Source: Streptomyces asoensis
GTDB taxonomy: Bacteria; Actinomycetota; Actinomycetes; Streptomycetales; Streptomycetaceae
Direction: 5' to 3'
Assembly (NCBI RefSeq): GCF_013085465.1
Contig: NZ_CP049838.1
Coordinates: 6,138,001 to 6,202,000 of the forward strand
Length of the DNA stretch: 64,000 nt
Position numbers and translations under genes: made by a program. Below the pieces are notes generated by a model. That model was not told the DNA's origin, ran no database searches, and was given only the letters and a program-made list of their open reading frames with translations. Positions 33,852 through 42,736 of this stretch are shown here, one piece after another; position 1 is the stretch's first letter, and each line of letters opens with the position of its first letter.

Positions 33852-34797
33852 GGCACTGCTCCACCAACAGCGCACGCACCGCCCGCCGGCCCCCCGGCCC
33901 CCGAGCCACCGCCCCGGCACCCTCGTCGGCGGCCTCCTGCGGACCACCCGCCCCAAGCAGTGGGTCAAGAACATCCTGGTCGTCGCCGCCCCCGCCGCGG
34001 CCGGCCGGCTCTTCTCCCTGCACGCGGTCACCCGACTCGCCCTCGTCTTCGCCCTGTTCACCGCCTGCGCCGCCGCCGTCTACCTGATCAACGACGCCCG
34101 TGACGCCGAGGCCGACCGTGCCCACCCCACCAAGCGGCACCGCCCGATCGCCGCCGGACAGGTCCCGGTGCCCGTCGCGTACGGCGTCGCGGGCGCCCTC
34201 GCGGTCCTCGCGCCGACCGCCGCCGCCTGGCTGACGACACCCGCCGTCGCGGTGCTCCTCACCGCCTACCTGGGCATGCAACTGGCGTACTGCGTCAGCC
34301 TGAAGCACGTCCTGGTCGTCGACCTCGTCGTCGTCACGACCGGCTTTCTGATGCGGGCGATGGCGGGCGGACTCGCCCTGGGGATCCCGCTCTCCCGCTG
34401 GTTCCTGATCACCACCGGGTTCGGGGCGCTGTTCATGGTCGCGGCCAAGCGCTACTCCGAGGCCGTCCAGATGGCCGGCACGGCGGGCGCCACACGCGTG
34501 CTGCTCACCGAGTACACCACCGGCTACCTGCGCTTCGTCTGGCAGCTGGCGGCCGGGGTCGCCGTGCTCGGCTACTGCCTGTGGGCCCTGGAGGGGGGCG
34601 GCGTCCCGCACACGAGCGTGCTGCCCTGGCGCGAGCTGTCCGTGGTCGCGTTCATCCTGGCGGTCCTGCGGTACGCCGTCTTCGCCGACCGGGGCACCGC
34701 GGGCGAGCCCGAGGAGGTCGTCCTGGGCGACCGCGCCCTCGCCCTGATCGGCCTGGCCTGGCTGGCCGTGTACGCCCTCGCGGTGGCCGATCGGTGA
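33844..34797 (+). CDS. UbiA-family decaprenyl-phosphate phosphoribosyltransferase-like protein
   Basis: The 317-residue UbiA prenyltransferase-fold protein has about eight to nine membrane segments. It has the first Asp-rich motif NDARDAEADRAHPTKRHRPI and a second in the ALVLI/VVTTGFLMRAMAGG region. This form resembles Rv3806c, which joins phosphoribosyl pyrophosphate to decaprenyl phosphate as the first step to decaprenylphosphoryl arabinose. The lead-in RTTRPKQWVKNILV is also typical. Other UbiA proteins make quinones or hemes, but the neighbouring phosphatase and divergent DprE1/DprE2 point to the arabinose-lipid pathway. Confidence 0.86.
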   Translation: MAEALLHQQRTHRPPAPRPPSHRPGTLVGGLLRTTRPKQWVKNILVVAAPAAAGRLFSLHAVTRLALVFALFTACAAAVYLINDARDAEADRAHPTKRHRPIAAGQVPVPVAYGVAGALAVLAPTAAAWLTTPAVAVLLTAYLGMQLAYCVSLKHVLVVDLVVVTTGFLMRAMAGGLALGIPLSRWFLITTGFGALFMVAAKRYSEAVQMAGTAGATRVLLTEYTTGYLRFVWQLAAGVAVLGYCLWALEGGGVPHTSVLPWRELSVVAFILAVLRYAVFADRGTAGEPEEVVLGDRALALIGLAWLAVYALAVADR

Positions 34798-34945
34798 GCC
34801 ACGCGCGCGTGCCGCCACCAGGTGGCACGGCACCGGCCACCGTCCGGCCTTTCCGGGGTACCCGAACCGTGGTGTTCCGCGGTATTCGCCTCATTCGCCT
34901 CGGCGATATCCGCGTCTTTCCTCCGGACAGGGGCAGAGTCGGATC

Positions 34946-35863
34946 ATGGACTGGCTGAAGAAGCTCCCCGGCATCGGGCCGTGGGTCGCGCGCCTCATGG
35001 CCACGCACGCGTGGCGGTCGTACGAGCGACTGGACCGGGTGAAGTGGACGCGGCTGGCCGCCGCCATGACCTTCGTCAGCTTCGTCGCGCTCTTCCCGCT
35101 GCTGACCGTGGCCGCCGCCGTCGCCGCCGCCACGCTGAGCGAGTCCCAGCAGCACGAGCTCCAGGACAAGATCGCCGACCAGGTCCCCGGCATCTCCGAC
35201 CAACTGGACATCAACGGCCTGGTCCAGAACGCGGGCGCCATCGGCCTCATCGCCGGTGCGCTGCTGCTGCTCACCGGAATCGGCTGGGTCGGCCAGATGC
35301 GGGACTGTCTGCGCGCCGTCTGGGAGCGGCCCGACGACGACGAGAACCCCGTCCTGCGCAAGGCCAAGGACACCGGCGTCCTCGTCGGCTTCGGCGGCGC
35401 CGTCCTGCTCACCCTCGCCATCTCCACCGTCGCCTCGGCGCTGGTCGGCTGGATCACCGAGCAGTCCGGCATCGACAAGGAGGGCTGGGGCAGCGTCCTG
35501 CTGCGCGTCGCCGCGTTCTCCGTCGCCGTCCTCGCCGACTTCCTGCTCCTGCTGTACGTCCTCACGCTGCTGCCCGGCGTCGAACCCCCGCGCCGCCGCC
35601 TCGTCGTCGCCGCGCTCATCGGCGCCATCGGCTTCGAACTGCTGAAGCTGCTGCTGAGCGGCTATATGCAGGGTGTGGCCGCCAAGAGCATGTACGGCGC
35701 GTTCGGCGTGCCCATCGCCCTGCTGCTGTGGATCAACTTCACCTCGAAGCTGGTCCTGTACTGCGCCGCCTGGACGGCGACGGGCAGCGTCCCCGACAAC
35801 CCGCGCGACATCGACGTCAGCGACGACGTCGTACCAGGTCCGGCAGCGGCCAGCGGCGGTTGA
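34946..35863 (+). CDS. YihY/BrkB-family inner membrane protein
   Basis: The 305-residue protein has about six membrane segments and typical YihY features: RLAAAMTFVSFVALFPLLT, the GIGWVGQMRDCLRAVWERP loop and AFGVPIALLLWINFTSKLVLYCAAW near the end. It was once misnamed ribonuclease BN; its real function is not established, and envelope or transport roles are suggested. Only a weak ribosome site precedes the ATG. The last 47 bases overlap the end of the convergent D-Ala-D-Ala carboxypeptidase gene. Confidence 0.88.
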   Translation: MDWLKKLPGIGPWVARLMATHAWRSYERLDRVKWTRLAAAMTFVSFVALFPLLTVAAAVAAATLSESQQHELQDKIADQVPGISDQLDINGLVQNAGAIGLIAGALLLLTGIGWVGQMRDCLRAVWERPDDDENPVLRKAKDTGVLVGFGGAVLLTLAISTVASALVGWITEQSGIDKEGWGSVLLRVAAFSVAVLADFLLLLYVLTLLPGVEPPRRRLVVAALIGAIGFELLKLLLSGYMQGVAAKSMYGAFGVPIALLLWINFTSKLVLYCAAWTATGSVPDNPRDIDVSDDVVPGPAAASGG

Positions 35864-37166
35864 CGAGGTACCCGCCGCCCGCGAGCAGCACCAGCAGGCC
35901 GCCGGTGATCGCCAGCGCGATCCACATGCCGCCCGAGCCGTTCTCGGTCACCGCGCCCGCCACCGGTTTCGCCGACACGTCACCGGCGCCGCCTGCCTGC
36001 CCGGCCTCCTCGGAGGAGGACGGGTTGGCGCCGGGCTGCGCACTGGCCTGCGCGGTGCCCTTCGGCGCGACCAGCTCACCGACCGGCGTCACCTTGCCGG
36101 CCGCCTGGAAGCCCCAGTCCAGCAGGGCGGCGGTCTCCTTGTAGACCTCGTTGTGGTCGGTCTTCTCCGGGTTCATGACCGTGACGAGCAGCACCTTGCC
36201 GTTGCGCTCGGCCACGCCGGTGAAGGTGGCGCCCGCGTTGGTGGTGTTGCCGTTCTTGACGCCCGCGATGCCCGGGTACTGGGAGATGTCGTAGTCGCCG
36301 CTGAGCAGCCGGTTGGTGTTCTGGATCTCGAAGGTCCCGCGGGTCGTCCTGCCCTTCTTCTTCGTCGTCTCGCCGGGGAACTTGGCCGTGACGGTCGAGC
36401 AGTACTCCCGGAAGTCCTGCTTCTGGAGTCCCGAGCGGGCGAACAGCGTCAGGTCGTACGCGGAGGAGACCTGACGTGGGGCGTCGTAGCCGTCCGGGGA
36501 GACGACGTTCGTGTCGAGGGCCTGGAGCTCCTCGGCGTGCTCGTTCATGTCCTTGACGGTCTCGGCGATGCCGCCGTTCATCTGCGACAGGACATGCACG
36601 GCGTCGTTGCCGGAGCGCAGGAAGACGCCGAGCCACAGATCGTGGACCGTATACGTCTCGCCCTCCTTTATGCCGACGAGGCTGGAACCGGCCCCCATGC
36701 CGGCCAGGTCCTTCGCCTCGACCTTGTGCACGGTGGTCTTGGGGAACCTCGGCAGCACGGTGTCGGCGAAGAGCATCTTCATCGTGCTCGCCGGGGGCAG
36801 CCGCCAGTGCGCGTTGTGCGCGGCGAGCACGTCCCCCGACTCGGCGTCGGCGACGATCCACGACCGCGCGGTGAGGTCCTTCGGCAGCACCGGCGCGCCC
36901 CCCGCGATCGCCACCTGCGTCCCGGCCCGGCCGAGCCGCGTGCCGCCCAGGGACGACATGTTCGCCGGGGGAGCGACCGACGGCGAGGCGGACGCGGACG
37001 GCGATCCGGACGCCGATCCGGACGGCGAGGCCGACGCGGACGGCGATCCGGACGCCGCCGGGGACGGTGACGGGCTCGGCGCCGCGAGCGAGGCGGGCGC
37101 GGTGAGCGCGAGGGACGCGAGGGTCGCGGAGGTGACCAGCAGGGATCGCCTGACGGTCTGCTTCAT
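35817..37166 (-). CDS. D-alanyl-D-alanine carboxypeptidase (penicillin-binding protein, S11)
   Basis: The enzyme trims the terminal D-Ala from peptidoglycan stem peptides outside the membrane. The 449-residue precursor has a signal peptide (about 1-29) and a low-complexity Pro/Ser/Ala linker. The catalytic domain has the SxxK motif at Ser127-Lys130 (PASTMK) and SGN. The third motif reads VKNG (Lys304-Asn305-Gly306) instead of the usual KTG. A C-terminal membrane anchor (GMWIALAITGGLLVLLAGGG) with basic tail follows. ATG 37166 is chosen because the signal starts with MKQTVRR. It is divergent from the SCO4848-like gene and convergent with YihY. Confidence 0.92.
   Translation of the reverse strand: MKQTVRRSLLVTSATLASLALTAPASLAAPSPSPSPAASGSPSASASPSGSASGSPSASASPSVAPPANMSSLGGTRLGRAGTQVAIAGGAPVLPKDLTARSWIVADAESGDVLAAHNAHWRLPPASTMKMLFADTVLPRFPKTTVHKVEAKDLAGMGAGSSLVGIKEGETYTVHDLWLGVFLRSGNDAVHVLSQMNGGIAETVKDMNEHAEELQALDTNVVSPDGYDAPRQVSSAYDLTLFARSGLQKQDFREYCSTVTAKFPGETTKKKGRTTRGTFEIQNTNRLLSGDYDISQYPGIAGVKNGNTTNAGATFTGVAERNGKVLLVTVMNPEKTDHNEVYKETAALLDWGFQAAGKVTPVGELVAPKGTAQASAQPGANPSSSEEAGQAGGAGDVSAKPVAGAVTENGSGGMWIALAITGGLLVLLAGGGYLVNRRWPLPDLVRRRR
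36975..37080. repeat. Low-complexity repeat encoding the Ser-Pro-Ala linker
   Basis: GGCGA(C/T)/GGACGC units in tandem encode SPSASAS-type residues between the signal peptide and catalytic domain of the carboxypeptidase. It is a probable cell-wall spacer of variable length. Confidence 0.7.
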
Positions 37167-37269
37167 GGGTGCGGGCACGACGGAGAACGTACCTGGCACA
37201 CGACGGGAAGTCCCGTCACCCTCCCCACCCCGGTCACGGAACCGGACAACCGCCGGTGATACTGAACCC

Positions 37270-37509
37270 ATGAAGCTCAGCCGCCCCGTCTCCTGGTTCC
37301 TGCTCGCCTTCGGGGTGTGGAGCTGGGTCATCTGGGTCACTTTCGTCAAGAACCTGATCAAGGACAGCAGCGGACTCGCGTTCGACGACGGCGATCCCAC
37401 GGCGTACTTCTGGGTGCACCTGACGCTCGCCGTCGTCTCCTTCGTATTGGGGACGGTCGTCGGGGCCATCGGGTTGCGCGGTCTGCGCGCACTGCGTCAG
37501 GCGTCATAG
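37270..37509 (+). CDS. SCO4848-family small membrane protein
   Basis: The 79-residue protein has two membrane segments (about 7-27 and 47-70), with KLSRPVSWFLLAFGVWSW in the first. It matches the streptomycete family named after SCO4848, whose function is unknown. Only two bases separate its stop from the metallophosphoesterase start, so they are cotranscribed. It is divergent from the carboxypeptidase gene. Confidence 0.85.
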   Translation: MKLSRPVSWFLLAFGVWSWVIWVTFVKNLIKDSSGLAFDDGDPTAYFWVHLTLAVVSFVLGTVVGAIGLRGLRALRQAS

Positions 37510-37511
37510 CC

Positions 37512-38891
37512 ATGGTGATCGTCTTCGTGCTGCTCGCCCTGACCGTGCTGGTCACGGCCAACTGGTACCTGTGGCGGCGGCTGTTCCGCGACACCACCCG
37601 CGGCCCCGGCCGGGCGCGCCGCGGCGGCGCGGTGCTGGTCGCGGGCGGCTGGGTGCTGGCGATCGGCGCCCTGGTCGCCGAACGCACCGGCGCCCCCTTC
37701 TGGCTCCAGCGCGTACTGGCCTGGCCGGGCTTCCTGTGGCTGGCCCTGTCGGTCTACCTGCTGCTGGCCGTGCTCGTGGGCGAGGCCGTACGGCCGCTGC
37801 TGCGCCGCTTCCTGGAGAAGCGGGCCCCCGCCGAGACCCCCGCGGCACAGCCCGACCCGAAGCCGGTCCCGATCGGAGCGCCGACGGCCGAGACACCGGA
37901 GTCCGAGCGGCCGGAACGCGCCGAGCCGGCGCCCGAGGGTCCGGTGTCCGAACGGCCGGGGTCCGGGAAGCCGGCACCCGAGCGGCCGGAGTCCGGGAAG
38001 CCGGCACCCGAGGGTGCGGCGCCTGAGCGCCCGGAGTCCGAGAGTCCGGCGCAGTCTCCCTCGGCTCCCTCCCGTCGGCTCTTCGTGTCCCGGGTCGTGG
38101 CCGGTGCGGCGGCCGCGGCCGCCGTCGGGACGGTCGGCTACGGCACCTACGGCGTGCTGCGCGGCCCCAGGGTCAAGCGGGTGACGGTGCCCCTGGCCAA
38201 GCTCCCGCGCGGCGCCCACGGCTACCGGATCGCGGTCGTCAGCGACATCCATCTGGGCCCGGTCCTCGGCCGGGGCTTCGCGCAGCAGGTCGTCGACACG
38301 ATCAACGCGACGCAGCCCGACCTGATCGCGGTCGTGGGCGACCTGGTCGACGGCAGCGTGAAGGACCTGGGCCCGGCGGCGGCCCCGCTCGCCCAGCTGA
38401 AGGCCCGGCAGGGCAGCTTCTTCGTCACCGGCAACCACGAATACTTCTCCGGCGCCGAACAGTGGGTCGAGGAGGTGCGCCGGCTCGGCCTGGACCCGCT
38501 GGAGAACGCCCGTACGGAACTGCCCTGGTTCGACCTGGCCGGCGTCAACGACATCGCGGGCGAGAGCGAGGGCCAGGGGCCCGACTTCGCCGGCGCGCTC
38601 GGCGACCGTGACACCACGCGCGCGTGCGTGCTCCTCGCCCACCAGCCCGTCCAGATCCACGACGCCGTACGCCACGGCGTCGACCTCCAGCTCTCCGGCC
38701 ACACGCACGGCGGCCAGTTGTGGCCCGGCAACTTCCTCGCGTCCGCCGCGAACCCGACCGTGGCGGGGCTGGAACGCTACGGCGACACCCAGCTGTACGT
38801 GTCCCGGGGCGCGGGCGCCTGGGGCCCGCCCACCCGCGTCGGAGCCCCCTCCGACATCACCGTCGTCGAACTGGCCTCGACGCACGCCTGA
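37512..38891 (+). CDS. Membrane-anchored metallophosphoesterase
   Basis: The 459-residue protein has an N-terminal membrane part with about three to four segments. A Pro/Glu-rich repeated linker follows (about 125-185; PERPESGKPAPEG units), then an Arg-Arg plus hydrophobic stretch (SRRLFVSRVVAGAAAAAAVG) and a calcineurin-like phosphoesterase domain. All metal motifs are present: DIHLGP, GDLVDG, GNHE and SGHTHGGQ. It resembles YkuE/YaeI-type phosphoesterases, which act on envelope lipids such as UDP-diacylglucosamine, but the substrate is not known. It is coupled to the SCO4848-like gene. Confidence 0.88.
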   Translation: MVIVFVLLALTVLVTANWYLWRRLFRDTTRGPGRARRGGAVLVAGGWVLAIGALVAERTGAPFWLQRVLAWPGFLWLALSVYLLLAVLVGEAVRPLLRRFLEKRAPAETPAAQPDPKPVPIGAPTAETPESERPERAEPAPEGPVSERPGSGKPAPERPESGKPAPEGAAPERPESESPAQSPSAPSRRLFVSRVVAGAAAAAAVGTVGYGTYGVLRGPRVKRVTVPLAKLPRGAHGYRIAVVSDIHLGPVLGRGFAQQVVDTINATQPDLIAVVGDLVDGSVKDLGPAAAPLAQLKARQGSFFVTGNHEYFSGAEQWVEEVRRLGLDPLENARTELPWFDLAGVNDIAGESEGQGPDFAGALGDRDTTRACVLLAHQPVQIHDAVRHGVDLQLSGHTHGGQLWPGNFLASAANPTVAGLERYGDTQLYVSRGAGAWGPPTRVGAPSDITVVELASTHA

Positions 38892-39085
38892 CGGCCGATC
38901 AGAAGCCTGTGGAGAGGCTGTGAAACCGGGCCGAAACAAGGCGTCGGTAAGTTCTTTCTCATCTCGCCAGAATCCTCTTCCCCCTGGCGAAACACGTGTG
39001 GTTAGGTGAGCCCGCCGCCAAGGGGAGCGGCACTTTTTTCTGTGGACTGGGCCCGTCTGGCGGCCTGGGGAGGCAGGACATCACC
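38892..39085. other. Intergenic region before the binding-protein gene
   Basis: These 194 bases hold no gene. They include an AT-richer stretch (GTAAGTTCTTTCTCATC) that probably carries the promoter of the binding-protein gene, and an imperfect GC hairpin before a T-run at about 39032-39038. I could not assign a regulatory RNA. Confidence 0.3.
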
Positions 39086-40639
39086 ATGCGATCTGTTCGC
39101 ATGCGGATACTCATGACGCTGCTGGTTCTCGCGGTCGTCGGAGTGGGCGGCTGGCAGTTGCTGCCGTCGCAGGACAGCGGTGGCGCGACCATCACGGTCG
39201 GCACCACGGACACCGTCACCTCGCTCGATCCGGCGGGCGCCTACGACGCCGGATCCTGGGCGCTGTTCAGCAGTGTCTTCCAGTCACTGCTGACCTACGA
39301 GCCGGGCGGCGTCTCGCCCGTGCCGGACGCGGCCAAGAGCTGTTCCTTCGTGAAGGACAGCCTCGTCACGTACACCTGCGAGCTACGTGCCGACCTCAGC
39401 TTCGTCAGTGGCTCCAAGGTGACCGCCGAGGACGTGAAGTACTCCTTCGACCGGGTCAAGAAGATCAACTCGGATGTCGGCCCGGCGTCCCTGTTCTCCA
39501 CCCTGAAGTCGGTGGACGCCAAGGGCCTGAAGGTCACCTTCCACCTGTCGTCGCCGGACGCCACCTTCCCGTTCAAGGTGGCCACCGGAGCCGGCTCGAT
39601 CGTCGACCCCACCAAGTACCCGGCCGACGGCCTGCGCGTCGGCAGCTCCGTCGACGGCACCGGCCCGTACCGGCTGACCGGGTACACGAAGGGCAAGAAG
39701 GTCCTGCTGTCGCCCAACTCGCACTACGAGGGCGCCGTGTCGACCGGCGCCCCGATCGAGTTGCGCTACTACGCGGACCCCGAGGCCCTGGAGAAGGCCT
39801 GGAAGGCCAAGGACGTCAAGGTCGCCACCCGTCAGCTGCCGCCCGCGGTGCTGGCCGCCCTCAACACCAGCGACCCCGACCAGCGCGTCTACGAGGCCGA
39901 CGGTTCCGAGACCCGCAACCTGTACTTCAACACCCGCTCCGGCTCACCGCTGCACGAGACGGACGTCCGCAAGGCGATGGCCTGGCTGATCGACCGCGAG
40001 CAGCTGGCGGCGAGCGTGTACGACGGGACCGTCGAGCCGCTGTACTCGCTGATCCCGACCGGCATCACCGGCCACAGCACCTCCTTCTTCGACAGCTACC
40101 CGAACCAGAGCGCCGGGAAGGCCCGCAAGCTCCTGGAGTCGGCCGGCGTCAGCATCCCGGTGAAGTTCACCTACGGCTACGGCCTGGGCAGCGGCGCCGC
40201 GGCGGCCGAGGCCAAGGAGCTCAAGCGGCAGCTGGAGGCGAGCGGGCTGTTCAAGGTGGACGTCAAGGGTTACGAGTGGACCGACTTCCAGAAGCGGTGG
40301 GCCACCGGCAGACTCGACGCGTACGCGGTCGGCTGGGTCGCCGACTACCCCGACCCGGACACCTTCGCGGGCCCGCTCGTCGGCACCGACTCCACCATGA
40401 ACACCGGCTACAGCGACAAGGCCGTCGACAAGTACATCGCCGGAAGCCGGCAGTTCGCCGACCGCAGCCGGGCCGCCGGCGACTTCCGTGACCTCCAGCA
40501 GGTCATCGCCGAGGAGGTGCCGGTCGTCCCGCTGTGGCAGCGCAAGGAGTACATCGTCGCCAGCGCGGACATCGGCGGCGGCCAGTTCCTGGCGGACGGC
40601 AACGGCGTGTTCCGCCTCTGGAAACTCGACTGGATCTGA
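39086..40639 (+). CDS. Peptide-type ABC transporter substrate-binding protein (SBP family 5)
   Basis: The 517-residue precursor has an N-terminal membrane or signal segment (about 6-27) without a lipobox Cys. It then has the DppA/OppA-like fold: TVTSLDPAGAYD, the SBP5 region AEDVKYSFDRVKK, DGTGPYRLTGY and DVRKAMAWLIDREQLA. It binds oligopeptides or similar solutes outside the membrane. No permease or ATPase gene is near, so it must use a distant partner or act alone. ATG 39086 follows GGAGGCAGGA. A strong terminator hairpin follows. Confidence 0.88.
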   Translation: MRSVRMRILMTLLVLAVVGVGGWQLLPSQDSGGATITVGTTDTVTSLDPAGAYDAGSWALFSSVFQSLLTYEPGGVSPVPDAAKSCSFVKDSLVTYTCELRADLSFVSGSKVTAEDVKYSFDRVKKINSDVGPASLFSTLKSVDAKGLKVTFHLSSPDATFPFKVATGAGSIVDPTKYPADGLRVGSSVDGTGPYRLTGYTKGKKVLLSPNSHYEGAVSTGAPIELRYYADPEALEKAWKAKDVKVATRQLPPAVLAALNTSDPDQRVYEADGSETRNLYFNTRSGSPLHETDVRKAMAWLIDREQLAASVYDGTVEPLYSLIPTGITGHSTSFFDSYPNQSAGKARKLLESAGVSIPVKFTYGYGLGSGAAAAEAKELKRQLEASGLFKVDVKGYEWTDFQKRWATGRLDAYAVGWVADYPDPDTFAGPLVGTDSTMNTGYSDKAVDKYIAGSRQFADRSRAAGDFRDLQQVIAEEVPVVPLWQRKEYIVASADIGGGQFLADGNGVFRLWKLDWI

Positions 40640-40650
40640 GCCGAAGTCCC

Positions 40651-40684
40651 ACCCGGCTCGCGGACTTGATCCCGTGAGCCGGGT
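40651..40684 (+). terminator. Hairpin terminator after the binding-protein gene
   Basis: ACCCGGCTC (40651-40659) pairs perfectly with GAGCCGGGT (40676-40684), extended inward by four more pairs including a G-T, around an 8-base loop, 11 bases after the stop. Confidence 0.7.
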
Positions 40685-40760
40685 ATGCGCCCCCGTCACA
40701 CCGGGCAGGCACCCGGAGCGGCACCATGTGACGGAGGTGTGTACGGGATGAGGAGCAGAC

Positions 40761-41162
40761 GTGCTGAGACGCAACTCGTTCCGGCTGCCCCGGCATCCGG
40801 CGTCCGTCGGTCTCGCCCGGCGCCGGGTACGGGACCATCTCGCGGACTGGGGGCACGGCCCCGACGACCCGGCGCTGGCCGACGCGGTCCTCGTCGTGTC
40901 CGAGCTGGCCACCAACGTCGTACGCCACGGACCTTTGCTGGAGCGGGAGTTCGAGGTGGCCGTCACCGCCCTCGGTGACGGTTCCTGCCTCATAGAGGTC
41001 TCCGACGAGGGCCGGCTCGAACCCCGGCCGCGGCTGGTCGGGGAGTCGGAGGAACACGGCCGCGGGCTGCACCTGGTGGAACACCTCGCCGCCGCGTGGG
41101 GCGTGTGGAGCAGGGGTCGGCACGGCAAGACGGTATGGGCCCTCGTCACGGCCCCCACCTAG
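40761..41162 (+). CDS. Anti-sigma-factor-like serine kinase (RsbW-type ATPase fold)
   Basis: The 133-residue protein is a single HATPase_c domain of the RsbW/SpoIIAB type. It has the N-box ELATNVVRHG, an IEVSDEG G1 motif and a G2-like GRGLHLVEHLAAAWG. Streptomyces has dozens; they phosphorylate anti-anti-sigma proteins or bind sigma factors directly. The GTG start has GAGGAG 6 bases upstream. No partner sigma or antagonist is adjacent. A 15/16-base tandem repeat begins at its stop codon. Confidence 0.87.
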   Translation: MLRRNSFRLPRHPASVGLARRRVRDHLADWGHGPDDPALADAVLVVSELATNVVRHGPLLEREFEVAVTALGDGSCLIEVSDEGRLEPRPRLVGESEEHGRGLHLVEHLAAAWGVWSRGRHGKTVWALVTAPT

Positions 41163-41254
41163 CCGAGCCCCACCTGGCCGAGCCCCACCTGGCCGAGCCC
41201 CACCTGGCCGAGCCCCATCTGGGCCGAGCCCCATCTGGGCCGAGCCCCACGTGG
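41162..41254. repeat. 15-16-base tandem repeat between convergent genes
   Basis: Six units of GCCGAGCCCCACCTG stand head to tail. The first three are 15 bases long and the last three are 16 bases with CATCTGG or CACGTGG endings. They fill the gap between the serine-kinase-fold gene (TAG shares its last base) and the convergent sensor kinase. There are no unique spacers, so it is not a CRISPR array. Copy number may vary between strains. Confidence 0.9.
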
Positions 41255-41275
41255 CAGCCCCTCGGTGGCACGCGC

Positions 41276-42736
41276 TCAGACGCAGGCCTTCGGCCGGGCC
41301 GGCAGCGTCACCGTGACGGCCAGACCCTCGCCCGGCGCCGTCCGCACGCTCACCTCGCCGCCGTGCGCCCGCACGACCCCCTGCACGATCGCCAGGCCGA
41401 GACCGCTGCCCGCGCCGCCCCCGGCCCGGAAGAAACGGTCGAAGACCCGCGCCGCGTCCTCCGGCCCCAGCCCCGGCCCCTTGTCCTCGACCGACAGCCG
41501 TACGACCCCGTCCACCCGCTCCACCCCGAGCCGCACCGGCACCTCGGCCGACGTGTGCGTGCGCACGTTGGCCACCAGGTTGCCCAGCACCTGACGCAGC
41601 CCCGACTCGTCGGCCCGCACCAGCACGGCACCGTCGGCCTCGACCGTGACCGGCCGCCCGGGCTGCTGCGCGCTCAGGTCCTGCGCCGAGTCCCGCACCA
41701 GACGGCTCACGTCGACGCCCCGCAGCCGCAGCTCGGGCCGCTGGTCGAGGCGGGCCAGCGTGAGCAGCTCGTCGACGAGCCGGCCCATCCGGTCCACCTC
41801 GCCGTTCATCCGGTCCCAGGCCCGCCGGCGCTCCTCCGGCTCGACCAGCATGCCCTGGTCGTACAGCTGGAGATAGCCGCGGATCGCGGAGAGCGGGGTG
41901 CGCAGTTCGTGCGAGGCGTCGGCCACGAAGCGGCGGAGCTGGGCCGCGCTGTGCTCGCGCGTGCGGTACGCCGTCTCCACCTGGTGGAGCATGGAGTTCA
42001 GGGCGAGCCGCAACTGTTCGACCTCCTGGGTGGGGTGGTGGCTGGAGGGCACGCGCCGGGTCAGGTCCCCCTCGGCGATCGCCGACGACGTCTCCACCAT
42101 GTCCTCCAGCGGCCGCATCCGCTGCCGCACGCTGAACAGGGTCAGACAGGCGAGCAGGGCCAGCAGCAGTGTGCCGACGGCGAGATCGAGCTTCAGGGCC
42201 TTCGCTATGCCCTTGTGGAGGGCTTCGGTGGAGGTGGCCAGCAGGATGTAGGTGCCGTCGGTGAGCCGGGTCGCGGTCGCGCGGTACGTGTCGCCGTGCA
42301 CGGTGACGTCGTGCGGGTCGGTGTCGGTGGTGAGGGCGAGCGGGTCGGGCACCGCTTCCGCGAGGCCGCGCTGGGCGTCGGTGGGCCGGACGTCGAAGAT
42401 GGCGAGGGCCGTGCCCCGGCCGTCGACGGCGGTGAAGATCGAGTCCGGTGCCGGCCGGGTGTCCGTGCCATGCGTGTCCGTGTTCTGGGGCATGAGCCGG
42501 TCGCTGACGACGCTCAGCACGGACAGCGAGTCGATCTGGCGCAGGGTGAGCTGCGAACTGCCCAGCGAGTCACGCATCTTGGTCAGCTCGGCGTCCACCT
42601 GGTCGAGCAGGTAGTGCCGCATCCCCATCAGGCTGACGGCGGTCGCGACGACGATGCCGAGCGCGAGCAGCCCCACGTTCGCCGCCGTCAGCTTGGCACG
42701 CAGCGAGTGGATGCCGTGCCGGTGGATCCGCCTCAC
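41276..42736 (-). CDS. Two-component sensor histidine kinase
   Basis: The 486-residue kinase has two membrane segments (about 14-38 and 183-205) flanking an extracytoplasmic sensor domain of about 145 residues. A HAMP linker follows, then a HisKA domain with phospho-acceptor His276 in DASHELRTPL and an ATPase domain with N-box NLVANVRTH and GSGLGLAIV. Its GTG start overlaps the response-regulator stop as GTGA. The pair is divergent from the MMPL exporter, its likely target. The signal is unknown. Confidence 0.92.
   Translation of the reverse strand: MRRIHRHGIHSLRAKLTAANVGLLALGIVVATAVSLMGMRHYLLDQVDAELTKMRDSLGSSQLTLRQIDSLSVLSVVSDRLMPQNTDTHGTDTRPAPDSIFTAVDGRGTALAIFDVRPTDAQRGLAEAVPDPLALTTDTDPHDVTVHGDTYRATATRLTDGTYILLATSTEALHKGIAKALKLDLAVGTLLLALLACLTLFSVRQRMRPLEDMVETSSAIAEGDLTRRVPSSHHPTQEVEQLRLALNSMLHQVETAYRTREHSAAQLRRFVADASHELRTPLSAIRGYLQLYDQGMLVEPEERRRAWDRMNGEVDRMGRLVDELLTLARLDQRPELRLRGVDVSRLVRDSAQDLSAQQPGRPVTVEADGAVLVRADESGLRQVLGNLVANVRTHTSAEVPVRLGVERVDGVVRLSVEDKGPGLGPEDAARVFDRFFRAGGGAGSGLGLAIVQGVVRAHGGEVSVRTAPGEGLAVTVTLPARPKACV

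Noticed and set aside
41162..41254. Possible CRISPR array
   Set aside because: Repeats are 15-16 bases and directly contiguous, with no unique spacers and no cas genes.
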